Positions 31,738 through 41,430 of a stretch of DNA of 64,000 nt are shown here, in pieces. The notes below the pieces were generated by a model, which saw only the letters and a program-made list of their open reading frames with translations, did no database searches and was not told the origin of the DNA. The translations under genes were made by a program, and so were the position numbers. Position 1 is the stretch's first letter. Each line of letters opens with the position of its first letter. Origin of the DNA: Thereva unica (lineage: Eukaryota; Arthropoda; Insecta; Diptera; Therevidae); contig OX465283.1 in NCBI GenBank assembly GCA_949987705.1, positions 132,334,101-132,398,100 on the forward strand, given 5' to 3'.

Positions 31738-34700
31738 ATGCCTGTATATAGTTGTGCTGATTGCGACCGTGAAGATACCGAACTGATGGTGCAGTGCGAT
31801 GTATGTGATAAATGGTTTCACTTCGAATGTGTTGGGGTCTCTGAAGACGTGGAGAACCGCGACTGGATGTGCAGACAATGCAAAATAAATGCAGTCAGTT
31901 CTAAGAACACGCGGGACTCTCAAGAAGGAAGTAAAACCGCCCTCAACGGAGAAAAAGCCGCTGATGGGAATTCACGTGCGAGCAATGCAGGTTCGAAAGA
32001 AACATTCCCTGCCACACAGCTTCAAGAGAAAAATATCTCATTGGAAGAAACCAGTTCAGTCGAGTTAGAGCTTCGCCGTTTAGAAGAGGAACATCAGCTA
32101 CAACATCAATTCCTTAAAAAAAAATACGAATTGTTAGCTCGGAGTACCTACAAGGACTCAACAAAAGTTGCGCCTTGCCAACAGGGTCCATATGGAGGAC
32201 AATATTTTAGAACAACTGGTGAGAACCATAGCCGTAATATGATGTACAAAGATCTCCCTATATTTAGCGGACGCCCGGAAGATTGGCCATTATTTATTAG
32301 TAGCTTTGAGACGAGTAGCGCTGCTTATGGATTCTCCAATCTGGATAATTTATTTAGACTACAAGCCTGCTTAAAGGGTAGAGCTCTTGAGGCAGTACGT
32401 AGCCTACTTTTATTGCCAGCAACAGTACCGGACGTCATAGAGACATTGCGAATGTTATATGGACGACCGGAACTCATTATTAGTAAATTAATTCAGCAAG
32501 TTCGAAAAGAGCCGACACCAAAAATTGAGAAAACGGATAGCATTATAAATTATGCTATGCGCATCCGAAATTTATGTGCGACAATACAAGCATCCGGCCT
32601 TCAAGAACACATGCACAATCCACTATTGAAGCAAGAATTAATAGATAAGCTTCCTCCTCAGTTAAAGCTAAATTGGGCAATCTTTAGCGTGAACTTAAAA
32701 AATGTTAACATAATGACATTTGGTGACTGGCTATATGATGTGGCGAAAGCGATGAGCATGGTAGCATCGCCTTATGAGGTGGAAGCAGATCTGAAGCCTA
32801 CAGCAAGCACACAGAAGAATTTCCTACACGTACACAAGGAGGAGAAGCTTAATAATAAATTTGGAAAGGAATCTTGTCCGGTTTGCAATGAATATCACAA
32901 ACTGGAAGAATGTAAAGAATTTTCATCTATGCCTATTGCAGAAAAATGGTCGGTCGTAAGGAAATTTAGGGTATGTAAATGCTGCTTAAAATTTCACAGT
33001 TTTTCCAGATGTAAAAAAGTACAGGAATGTGGGATTCACGCTTGCAAAGCAAAACATCACCCACTTCTACACAACAATGCAACAACTTTATCGCCTATAT
33101 CGACATCAAATGCGTGTCCTAGTTTGCAACATCATACCAGCAAATCAGTACTACTTCGCATATTGCCTGTAACACTTCATAGCCAGAACATCTCTATCGA
33201 TACATACGCGTTACTAGATGAAGGATCCTCCGTCACACTGATAGAAGAAGATACTGCTGATAAGCTAAAATTAAGTGGGAATGCGGCGAAGTTGTGTTTG
33301 AAATGGACTGGTGATACAATGCGTGTAGTACCGGATTCGAGGCAGGTCATGTTGACAATCTCGTCAACGAAGGAGAATAGCCGTCGCTTTAGTATCAACA
33401 ATGCTCGTACCATCAACGGACTTGATTTACCTAAGCAGACATTACTGATGCCCGAATTAATTAAAAGGTATAGTTACCTAAAAAATGTTCCAGCCGAGTC
33501 TTACGAAACAGCTGTACCTACTATTCTAATAGGCATGGATAATTGGAAATTAGGAATACCATTAAGAGTAGTAGAACGAAATTGGTCAGAACCTGTGGCG
33601 ACGAAAACACGTTTGGGTTGGACATTAGGTGGAAGTCACACCAAGGAGAGTGAACTTCAAACAACACTTCATCATTACGAAGCGTGTGAGTGCGACAAGT
33701 CACTACATGAACTAGTAAAAAATTATCTGGAATATCATGACAACGTAGCACCAAGGTCTCCACTGATGAGCAAAGAAGAGGAACGTTCCATACATCTCTT
33801 AGAAAATACAGTTAAACGAATAGGTGATAGATTTGAAAGCGGCTTACTGTGGAAATATCCGAATGTGCGTTTGCCCAATAATTATGCAATGGCAATGAAA
33901 AGATTGAATTGCCTTGAAAATCAAACGAAGCGAGATCGCGGTCTGCTGGAAAATGTTAATAAACAAATATCGAACTTAGTCGAGAAAGGGTATGCTAGAA
34001 GACTAACAAAAGAAGAATTGAATATTCCTTATTCACGAGTTTGGTATCTTCCAATATTCATCGTAAGAAATCCGAACAAGCCAGAGAAGGTACGTCTCGT
34101 TTGGGATGCTGCCGCCACCACCGAAGGAATATCTTTAAATACAATGCTATTGAAGGGACCAGACCAACTTGTGCCTTTAATTACAGTCCTACAACAATTT
34201 CGGGAAAAGAGAATTGCAATTACGGCTGACTTAAAAGAAATGTTTCACCAGGTAAAAGTGAAGAAGGACGATCAACATGTACAAAGGTTTTTGTGGAGAG
34301 GTGGTCATTCGGAACGTGAACCAGACGTATATGTAATGGAAGCCTTAACCTTTGGTGCTTCGTGCTCTCCAAGTATTGCTCAATATGTAAAGAATGTGAA
34401 TGCAAAGGAATTTTCACATCAATACCCAGAAGCAGCTAAAGCTATTGTCGATTGCTTCTATGTCGACGATTTGTTATTGAGTGTTGATTCGCCGGAAGAA
34501 GCAATAAGTCTAACGAAGCAAATAAAATACATTAATGGCAAAGGCGGCTTTCAAATGCATAGTTGGCTATCTAATTCATCCGAGGTTTTACAAGAAATAA
34601 ATGAAGAAAATCAAGGACCTAAAGATTTACAATCAAGTAAGTTCGAACAGATCGAAAAAATTCTCGGGTTATGGTGGCGTCCTAGAGATGACAGTTTTAC

Positions 34701-37089
34701 TTTCGTAATGAAATATGCTCGAGTTGACCCAAGTATTCTGAAAGGCGAAAGAACGCCAACAAAGCGTCAACTGCTCCAAATTCTAATGTCTATATTTGAT
34801 CCTTTAGGATTTTTATCTCATTATTTAATTGGGCTAAAAATATTACTTCAAGAGATTTGGAAAATGGACATCGATTGGGATGAGAGTATTCCCGAAAGTT
34901 TAAGAAAAGAATGGCTTCGATGGTTACGATTACTACCGCAAGTGGAGAATGTTGTAATACCTAGATGTTACTCGCTGTTATCAAACGAAGCAACTGTACA
35001 ATTGCATGTGTTTGTAGATGCAAGTCAAGAAGCTATGGCTGCAGTGGCATATTTTAGAATCACAACTGGTGACAATAAATCTGTTGCATTGGTGCGTGCT
35101 AGAACTAAAATTGCGCCAAAACAAGTAACATCTATTCCACGATTGGAATTACAAGCTGCTGTTATTGGAGTACGGCTAGCAAAATCTATTTTACAAGGTC
35201 ATAGAATGAAAATAAAAGAAACAATTTTCTGGTCAGATTCAAGAACAGTTTTAAGTTGGCTAAAATCGGATGCACGAAAATATAAACCATTCGTAATGCA
35301 TCGGGTAGCAGAGATTATAGAAACATCAAAACTCAACGAATGGAGATGGGTACCCACAAGCATGAATGTAGCCGATTTAGCTACAAAGACCACAAAATCG
35401 TCACCATTTCAGCCGCAATCACCATGGTTTGTCGGTCCTGACTTTCTGCAAGATTTAGAAGAAAATTGGCCTACCATGCCTGAAGACAACAAAGATGTCA
35501 TCAAAGAAGAGCTACGTCCAAAATACGTATTCTTACATTGTAATGAGACAGCAGAAGACATCATACCGTTGAGCCGTTTTTCGAAATGGAATCGTTTGTT
35601 AAGAACCGTCGCATGGACACTTAGATATGTACATAATTGCAGGCTGAAAGCAAAGGGTACAATACTTCGTAATGGCCCACTTTCATCAACAGAATTACAA
35701 CAGGCACGCGAATGGATATTTCGAATTGTGCAAGCCAAAGCATTTATTGATGAAATAATCCTTCTTAAAAAAGGACGAAATTTGCCAAAGTCAAGTCCAT
35801 TATTTGGGTGCTCACCATATATTGAAGATGACGGCCTGCTGAGAATGAAAGGAAGAATCGATAAAGCAACCATTCACAATCAAAACGTGAAACGGCCTAT
35901 ATTTTTGCCGAAAAATCACCATGTCACTTCACTTCTGATAAATTATTATCACGAAAAGTTCCAACATTGCTGTAATGAAACGGTTGTGAATGAAATGAGA
36001 CAAACTTTCTGGATTCCTGGACTGCGAGCCAAGGTCAAGTCAGCAAGAAGAAAATGTGGTTATTGCCAGGAACAAGGTGCAAAACCTCTTTATCCTGAGA
36101 TGGCATCATTACCACCAGAACGTCTCGGAGTATTTACTCATCCTTTCACATATGTAGGTGTGGATTACTTTGGCCCTATAATAGTTATATCGAAAAGGAA
36201 AAGTGAAAAGCGTTGGGGAGTACTATTTACCTGTTTAACTATAAGAGCTGTGCACATTGAAATAGCTCACGCTTTAACGACAGATTCCTGTATAATTGCC
36301 ATACGAAATTTCATGGCCAGAAGAGGCACACCAAAAACTTTTCTATCGGATAATGGCACCAATTTCAAAGGCGCAGAGCGAGAACTAAAAGAAGAATTCA
36401 AGAAAATGTGCAAATCAGGCTTAAGAAATAACGTCAATTCCCCGGAAACCGAATGGAAATTTAATCCACCGTGTGCACCACACATGGGAGGATCCTGGGA
36501 GCGATTGATAAGATCCATAAAAAAGGTTCTTTATCACCTTTGTAAAAATCAACGTCTAACTGACGAAAGCTTAAGATGCTTTCTAATGGAAGCCGAGAAC
36601 ATTGTTAATGCTCGTCCATTGACTTATATGTCATCAGACGCATCATGTATGGAGGCATTGACACCGAACCATTTCCTCCTTGGATCTTCGTGTGGGAGTA
36701 AGTCCCCTGGTGTGTTTAACGTACAGGATCTATACTTAAGGAAAAACTGGCGCGTGGCTCAAGAGATGGCAGATCAATTTTGGGGAAGATGGGTCAAAGA
36801 ATACCTACCAACGTTAAATCGTCGTCCCAAATGGACCCAAAAAGAAGAAAATTTAAAGGAAGGTGACTTAGTTCTTATAGTGGATGAAACAACCGCTAGA
36901 AATACGTGGCCTAAGGGGATCATTGTCCAAACAACCATGGCAGCTGATGGACAAGTAAGAAGAGCGATAGTTAAAACCAGCGCGGGAGTTTATGAAAGAC
37001 CAGCTGTGAAGTTAGCGCTAATACGACGTTATCAAGAAGAGGGTGAGACTACGGAATCCAACACTCGTCTCACCGAGGGGGGGTGTTAA
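31738..37089 (+). CDS. BEL/Pao Gag-Pol polyprotein with N-terminal PHD finger
   Basis: 1783 aa from the ATG at 31738; the frame is open 16 codons further upstream, from a TTG. Domains by residue: PHD finger 6-48 with a complete C4HC3 set (C6, C9, C20, C23, H28, C31, C45, C48); coiled coil about 100-140; Gag DUF1759 about 165-310; zinc knuckles about 380-440; aspartic protease with LDEGSS at about 493; RT with ADLKEMFHQ at about 829 and YVDD at about 907; RNase H with VFVDASQ at about 1090; integrase H2C2 at about 1394-1442; DDE core (VDYFGP at about 1475, SDNGTNF at about 1537, GGSWERL at about 1586); C-terminal DUF5641. The protein packages, copies and integrates the element. All catalytic residues are present. 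The stop TAA at 37087-37089 lies inside the 3' LTR. Confidence 0.95.
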   Translation: MPVYSCADCDREDTELMVQCDVCDKWFHFECVGVSEDVENRDWMCRQCKINAVSSKNTRDSQEGSKTALNGEKAADGNSRASNAGSKETFPATQLQEKNISLEETSSVELELRRLEEEHQLQHQFLKKKYELLARSTYKDSTKVAPCQQGPYGGQYFRTTGENHSRNMMYKDLPIFSGRPEDWPLFISSFETSSAAYGFSNLDNLFRLQACLKGRALEAVRSLLLLPATVPDVIETLRMLYGRPELIISKLIQQVRKEPTPKIEKTDSIINYAMRIRNLCATIQASGLQEHMHNPLLKQELIDKLPPQLKLNWAIFSVNLKNVNIMTFGDWLYDVAKAMSMVASPYEVEADLKPTASTQKNFLHVHKEEKLNNKFGKESCPVCNEYHKLEECKEFSSMPIAEKWSVVRKFRVCKCCLKFHSFSRCKKVQECGIHACKAKHHPLLHNNATTLSPISTSNACPSLQHHTSKSVLLRILPVTLHSQNISIDTYALLDEGSSVTLIEEDTADKLKLSGNAAKLCLKWTGDTMRVVPDSRQVMLTISSTKENSRRFSINNARTINGLDLPKQTLLMPELIKRYSYLKNVPAESYETAVPTILIGMDNWKLGIPLRVVERNWSEPVATKTRLGWTLGGSHTKESELQTTLHHYEACECDKSLHELVKNYLEYHDNVAPRSPLMSKEEERSIHLLENTVKRIGDRFESGLLWKYPNVRLPNNYAMAMKRLNCLENQTKRDRGLLENVNKQISNLVEKGYARRLTKEELNIPYSRVWYLPIFIVRNPNKPEKVRLVWDAAATTEGISLNTMLLKGPDQLVPLITVLQQFREKRIAITADLKEMFHQVKVKKDDQHVQRFLWRGGHSEREPDVYVMEALTFGASCSPSIAQYVKNVNAKEFSHQYPEAAKAIVDCFYVDDLLLSVDSPEEAISLTKQIKYINGKGGFQMHSWLSNSSEVLQEINEENQGPKDLQSSKFEQIEKILGLWWRPRDDSFTFVMKYARVDPSILKGERTPTKRQLLQILMSIFDPLGFLSHYLIGLKILLQEIWKMDIDWDESIPESLRKEWLRWLRLLPQVENVVIPRCYSLLSNEATVQLHVFVDASQEAMAAVAYFRITTGDNKSVALVRARTKIAPKQVTSIPRLELQAAVIGVRLAKSILQGHRMKIKETIFWSDSRTVLSWLKSDARKYKPFVMHRVAEIIETSKLNEWRWVPTSMNVADLATKTTKSSPFQPQSPWFVGPDFLQDLEENWPTMPEDNKDVIKEELRPKYVFLHCNETAEDIIPLSRFSKWNRLLRTVAWTLRYVHNCRLKAKGTILRNGPLSSTELQQAREWIFRIVQAKAFIDEIILLKKGRNLPKSSPLFGCSPYIEDDGLLRMKGRIDKATIHNQNVKRPIFLPKNHHVTSLLINYYHEKFQHCCNETVVNEMRQTFWIPGLRAKVKSARRKCGYCQEQGAKPLYPEMASLPPERLGVFTHPFTYVGVDYFGPIIVISKRKSEKRWGVLFTCLTIRAVHIEIAHALTTDSCIIAIRNFMARRGTPKTFLSDNGTNFKGAERELKEEFKKMCKSGLRNNVNSPETEWKFNPPCAPHMGGSWERLIRSIKKVLYHLCKNQRLTDESLRCFLMEAENIVNARPLTYMSSDASCMEALTPNHFLLGSSCGSKSPGVFNVQDLYLRKNWRVAQEMADQFWGRWVKEYLPTLNRRPKWTQKEENLKEGDLVLIVDETTARNTWPKGIIVQTTMAADGQVRRAIVKTSAGVYERPAVKLALIRRYQEEGETTESNTRLTEGGC

Positions 37090-37339
37090 AAATGTTGTCA
37101 ACTTAATGTTGTCAACTTAGGTGTTATCAGAAAACACACTGAAACAGGAAGCCTTGACTTGTGAAAAAAAACGAATGAGGCTTGGAAAATGAATTGTCAG
37201 AAGGGAGAAAAAACTCTTAAAGGACAGTTCATTCTGCCTCTAAAGAAATCCCTTTTAATATAATAATATTGAAAAAATAAATAAAGCATTAAATAAATTA
37301 TAAATATTTTATCGGAGCAAAGTTTTTTGATTTGCAACA
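37084..37339 (+). repeat. BEL/Pao 3' LTR
   Basis: 256 bp and, by eye, identical to the 5' LTR. Its fourth to sixth bases (37087-37089, TAA) supply the stop codon of the gag-pol ORF. The purine tract ends just before it. Confidence 0.93.
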
Positions 37340-37344
37340 GTCCC

Positions 37345-37920
37345 GTAGGATAGGACCAAGTCAAAATTAGTTTGGGAATGCCAGCGTGTTCTAGGTGAGC
37401 TGGGCGTTCCCTTTGTTACCTTTGTCTGGGTTCCGGATCACCGGGGCTTCAAAGGCAATGAAAAAGTGGATGTCCTGTCTAAACAGGGCTCTGACATTGC
37501 ATTCATCGGTCCAGAGCCGGTTATCGCTCGCGCTATAAAGGGCCCTGGCCGATCGGACTTTGATGAAACATACTGAACACTGGAGGCCCACGCCTGGACT
37601 GGCCATTCTAAGCGGTTCCTTCCAATGCCGTCTCCTCACACGGCCAAGGACACTGGTTTTTTATGTGAAAGACTAGAGGCTCAGGGAAAACCCTTTGTAC
37701 TGTCGACTCTTGGTTTGATTACCGGAAACTGCGTCCTAAATTACCACTTATGGAGGATAGGATCGACGGAGGATCCCACGTGCAGGCTTTGGCTGGAGGA
37801 GGAACCTCCATGTTCTCTGTAAGTGCCTCGCAACAGCGCGGAGCAGGGTTTCTTTGTTCGAGGAATCCCTGCTCGAACATTCTAGTCGACAAGCAATTAG
37901 GCAAGGCAGACTGCTGAATT
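37345..37920 (+). pseudogene. I/R1-like LINE tail: RNase H end and C-terminus
   Basis: This continues the LINE split by the BEL/Pao element. It reads PDHRGFKGNEKVDVLSKQGS (about 37432), FIGPEPVIARAIKG (about 37505), TAKDTGFLCERLEAQGK, LITGNCVLNYHLWRIGS (about 37718) and CRLWLEEEPP, ending in SLLEHSSRQAIRQGRLLNLL-type sequence in another frame. It is followed directly by the poly-T of the next LINE. Confidence 0.75.
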
Positions 37921-37924
37921 TGTT

Positions 37925-40900
37925 AAAGCGGTCTTTTTTTTTTTTTTTTTTTTTATATGAAAAAACCAAGCTTAGGTGTAACCCTTTGTACTACCAGTCC
38001 GTCATGTCGTACAGTTCATGGTGCAATGTCTAGTAGTAAGCTTGGTTTGAAGAATAGAGGAGAATAGGAAAGGTTAGAGGGGGTCTGGAGGGTGTAGAAG
38101 AAAATGACGATGGACCTCACGTTTGAACTCTAAGGTATTGTACGAGTTCGGAAATAACGACTGCGGGAGATTATTCCACAGTCGAATTGTTCTATTCATA
38201 AACGAACTTCTAAACCGTATTGTGCGTGAACGAGGGGGCTGTAGGGTATGGGGGTGAGCCGAGCGGGCTAGTCTTGTGTTGCGGGAAAAGTATTGCCGTG
38301 CAGGCAGGAGGTCCTGAATTTCGGTGGAACAGTCGCCATTGTAATAGCGATAAAGTATGGAGAGGGCTGCTACATTCCTACGGTGGCTCAAGGTGTCTAT
38401 GGAGGCGCGAAAGGGGCCATCACCAATGAGTTTGAGGGCACGATTTTGCACCTTGTCGAGACAGGCCAAGGTGGTTTTTGGGGCGCCTGCCCAGATATAC
38501 GAGTTGTATTCGAGGCGCGGCCGAATGTAGGATTTGTATATTGTAGCCAATGCGGCTGGCTGGAGGAGGAACTTGCATCTCTTGAGAAATCCAAGGCATT
38601 GGGAGGCTTGTTTGGCGATTTGGAATATGTGATCGTTCCATCGCAGATGCTCCGTTAAAGTTACCCCTAGGATGTTGAGAGTTGAGTCAGCCGTTAGATT
38701 CTCTCCATCCACCGAGACAGGAGGAAGGTCGGTACAATTTTTGTTGGAGATCAGACAGTGCTTCGTTTTTGTGGCATTGAATTCGACTCGGTTCATTTCG
38801 CCCCAATGAAGAATCGATTCGATATCCCGGTTGATCGAAGCCGACATCAGTTGACGGTGGTAAAGACAAGGTCTGGCACGTGCTTGTCTAATATTGTCGA
38901 AGGAGTAAGAGAAATTCAGAGTACCGTCATCAGCGAAGCAGTGAAGTGGGTTGGAGGGGATTGAGAGCAGATCATTAATGAAGATTAGAAAAAGTGCGGG
39001 TGAGAGAATTGACCCCTGGGGAACTCCGGCCGAAATGGCGTGGGGGTTGGATTCGACGCCATCCAATACTACCTTGATTGAACGGCATGAAAGAAAGCTC
39101 TTAATCCAGTTCCTTAGAACTAAGTGTATACCAATAGCTTGGAGTTTATTCAACAGAGCTGGGTGCCATACTCTGTCAAAAGCCTTTGATATATCTAGAG
39201 CAACCAGGCTAGACTCACCAAAGCTGTGAATGCTTTGGTTGATACGCTCGGTTAAACACACAAGCAGATCGCCAGTAGACCGTTTAGATCTGAAGCCGTA
39301 TTGCCTGTCGTGTATAATTTGGTTGGATTCTAGATATTTCATCAGCTTTTTATTGATTATTGTCTCCATGATTTTGGAGAGAACAGAAGTAATTGCTATT
39401 GGGCGGTAGTTTAAGGGGTCGCTGGCTTCACCTTTTTTTGGGATTGGCTGAACATGAGCTAGTTTCCAAGAGTCGGGATACACTCCGGAGAAGTAAGACA
39501 GGGCAAAAAGTTTGCGCAGAGGTTTAGCCAAAGGTGAGGCACATTTTTTAAGTACCATAGGGGGGATTTTGTCGGGACCAGTGGATTTATTGGCGTCGAG
39601 TTCCTTGAGACACCTAAACACCTCGCGAGTCCTGAAGTGAACTCCGTCCATTGAGTGGGTGGTATTCTCGAGAGTGGGGGGTGACATAGCAGCATCGGGT
39701 AAAGAAGAATTTGCGGCGAACAGAGAAGCTAATAGGTCGGCCTTGGGTTTGCTTTCTGTTATCACTTCCTTGTTGTGAATAAAAGGAGGTGTTGAGGAGG
39801 AAGTAAAATTCTTCTTGATGGCAGTTACCAAGGACCAGAAGTTTTTGCTGCCTGTAGTGGAGTTAAGAATCTTACTTCTCAATCTATCATCAAATGATGA
39901 TTTGACTTTCCTGATGATGGAGTTACAGGAGTTTCTAAGTTTGACGTACTCACGACGAAGTGGCTCATTAGGCGAACGTCTGTATGCTCTATAGGCGGCT
40001 TCTTTAGCTTTGATTGCGTTAATACATTCCCCATTGAACCATTTGTTCGGCCTAGGCTTCACAGATTTGGTAGAGTGAGGGATGAACAAGCGCATACCCG
40101 CTCGAATAATTTTGGTGACACAGAGGGCCGCATAGTTCGCATTGGCATTACGGAAACACAAATCCCAGTCAGTGGCCTGGAAGAAGCGAATAAGACCCAA
40201 CCAGTTGGCTTTCCCATAGTGCCACACAGTTCTTTTAGGAGCTGTGGTGGTTGTGGTCGAGGATGGATATGGGAAATAAGCGCTAATTAGTTTATGGTCC
40301 GAGTTGCCAAGGGGTGAGCTAACCTTGATGGAGTACCGCGTCGGATGGGAAGTAAGAAACAGGTCAAGGAGATGGGCTCCTTGACCTGGAATATCAGGGA
40401 CTCTCGTCGGACATTTGACAATTTGGTGCAAGTTGTTGAGGCTCGCAAAGAGCTCGGCGTCTTTGCCAGGAACACTGGTGCCATTTGAGTAATTTAGCCA
40501 ATGTACATTGTGAACGTTGAAATCACCCGCAACAATGATTTCGCTTTCCGGGTGGGAAAATAAAAATCCGGAAATCTGTTCAGAAATAGCATCGAAGGCT
40601 GCGGTGGTGGCCTCATTACTAATATTAGGACTCCTATATAGAAAACAGAAAAATATGACGTGGCTATGGATAATTATTTTAATCCAAAGATGATTAAAAT
40701 CAGAGGATGTACTACTGTACACCTTCTGAAAGGCCACGTCATTCCTAATATATATGGCTAATCCCCTATGGGCGGAAAAGTTGTGCACTAAATTATACCC
40801 TGTCACCTGAAATCGATCTAAATCAAGATCTGGTAACACTTGGGTTTCACTCAGTATGGAGGAGTAACTCGCACGTAACGGCCAGGAAGTTCGCATTCAG

Positions 40901-41430
40901 TCCCCGAATGTTGCAAAAATTGATTATAAAATCATTGTCACATTGGGGACTATTTTGCGTGAGGTCCATGACCTCATTTGTTGCCGGCCGCACCGGCGAT
41001 GCATCCATCGGAGCTAACGGGAATAGTCTTGTTGCAGTGTTATGCCTGCTAAAACAAGACGACTCCCATCAGCTGACCGATTAAGGCTGCAGCGCCGGAG
41101 CGACCGGCAGGAAGCGCGGGAAGCGGGTGGAGGAGACTTACTTGTTGTCCGTCGGTCCTTCGGTTATTGTTGTCGTTGTTGGTGGCCTTCACTTAGTTTT
41201 TTCGTTATTATTAATTTTTTATGTTATTGTTTGTTTTGTGGTTTATGTTATTATTTTGGTGGATATATTAAGTTTTGTTTGTGTTATATGTTTTTTCTTT
41301 GTGTTGTTTGGTGGTTATATATTTATTGTTTATTGCGGTTTATTTATTTATTTATTTTTTTTTGCGGTGTAATGGGACTGGCGACAACACACGCCCGCAC
41401 TTCACCGAGGCACAGTCCAGACTCAATCAT
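37925..41430 (-). mobile_element. Near full-length LINE, second subfamily
   Basis: The poly-A tail is the T run 37927-37953 on the plus strand. The 3' UTR matches that of the element at 3484 (for example ACCCTTTGTACTAC and GTCCGTCATGTC). The main ORF spans 38074-40896. A 5' leader of roughly 500 bp, G/T-rich on the plus strand, reaches about 41430. The two families are clearly related but diverged. The exact 5' end and target duplication could not be fixed. Confidence 0.85.
38074..40896 (-). CDS. LINE pol: endonuclease plus reverse transcriptase, N-terminus damaged
   Basis: The open frame gives 940 aa from the ATG at 40896. It is co-linear with the 986-aa protein at 3619-6579 from SETQVL onwards. 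It shows GDFNVHN, GNSDHKLI, KSTGPDKIPP, NYRPIAITS, KAFDRVWHP, GVPQGSILSP and the FADDGTL catalytic box. Upstream of the ATG the expected N-terminus (CNIRGLNANFLAV) is still visible in another frame at about 40935-40880. A small deletion near 40865 has therefore broken the start of the endonuclease and the annotated ATG is a chance downstream one. RT is intact. Endonuclease lacks its first strands, so autonomous mobility is doubtful. Confidence 0.88.
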   Translation of the reverse strand: MRTSWPLRASYSSILSETQVLPDLDLDRFQVTGYNLVHNFSAHRGLAIYIRNDVAFQKVYSSTSSDFNHLWIKIIIHSHVIFFCFLYRSPNISNEATTAAFDAISEQISGFLFSHPESEIIVAGDFNVHNVHWLNYSNGTSVPGKDAELFASLNNLHQIVKCPTRVPDIPGQGAHLLDLFLTSHPTRYSIKVSSPLGNSDHKLISAYFPYPSSTTTTTAPKRTVWHYGKANWLGLIRFFQATDWDLCFRNANANYAALCVTKIIRAGMRLFIPHSTKSVKPRPNKWFNGECINAIKAKEAAYRAYRRSPNEPLRREYVKLRNSCNSIIRKVKSSFDDRLRSKILNSTTGSKNFWSLVTAIKKNFTSSSTPPFIHNKEVITESKPKADLLASLFAANSSLPDAAMSPPTLENTTHSMDGVHFRTREVFRCLKELDANKSTGPDKIPPMVLKKCASPLAKPLRKLFALSYFSGVYPDSWKLAHVQPIPKKGEASDPLNYRPIAITSVLSKIMETIINKKLMKYLESNQIIHDRQYGFRSKRSTGDLLVCLTERINQSIHSFGESSLVALDISKAFDRVWHPALLNKLQAIGIHLVLRNWIKSFLSCRSIKVVLDGVESNPHAISAGVPQGSILSPALFLIFINDLLSIPSNPLHCFADDGTLNFSYSFDNIRQARARPCLYHRQLMSASINRDIESILHWGEMNRVEFNATKTKHCLISNKNCTDLPPVSVDGENLTADSTLNILGVTLTEHLRWNDHIFQIAKQASQCLGFLKRCKFLLQPAALATIYKSYIRPRLEYNSYIWAGAPKTTLACLDKVQNRALKLIGDGPFRASIDTLSHRRNVAALSILYRYYNGDCSTEIQDLLPARQYFSRNTRLARSAHPHTLQPPRSRTIRFRSSFMNRTIRLWNNLPQSLFPNSYNTLEFKREVHRHFLLHPPDPL

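Larger units (their letters stand above)
31373..37339 (+). mobile_element. Complete BEL/Pao LTR retrotransposon
   Basis: The element is 5967 bp, with 256-bp LTRs that look identical by eye (TG...CA ends). A perfect 5-bp target duplication GTCCC flanks it (31368-31372 and 37340-37344). A purine tract GAGGGGGGG precedes the 3' LTR. A single uninterrupted gag-pol ORF covers almost the whole interior. I could not match the sequence after the 5' LTR to a tRNA primer site. Identical LTRs and an open ORF indicate a recent insertion. It cuts the RNase H domain of a decayed LINE. Confidence 0.95.
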
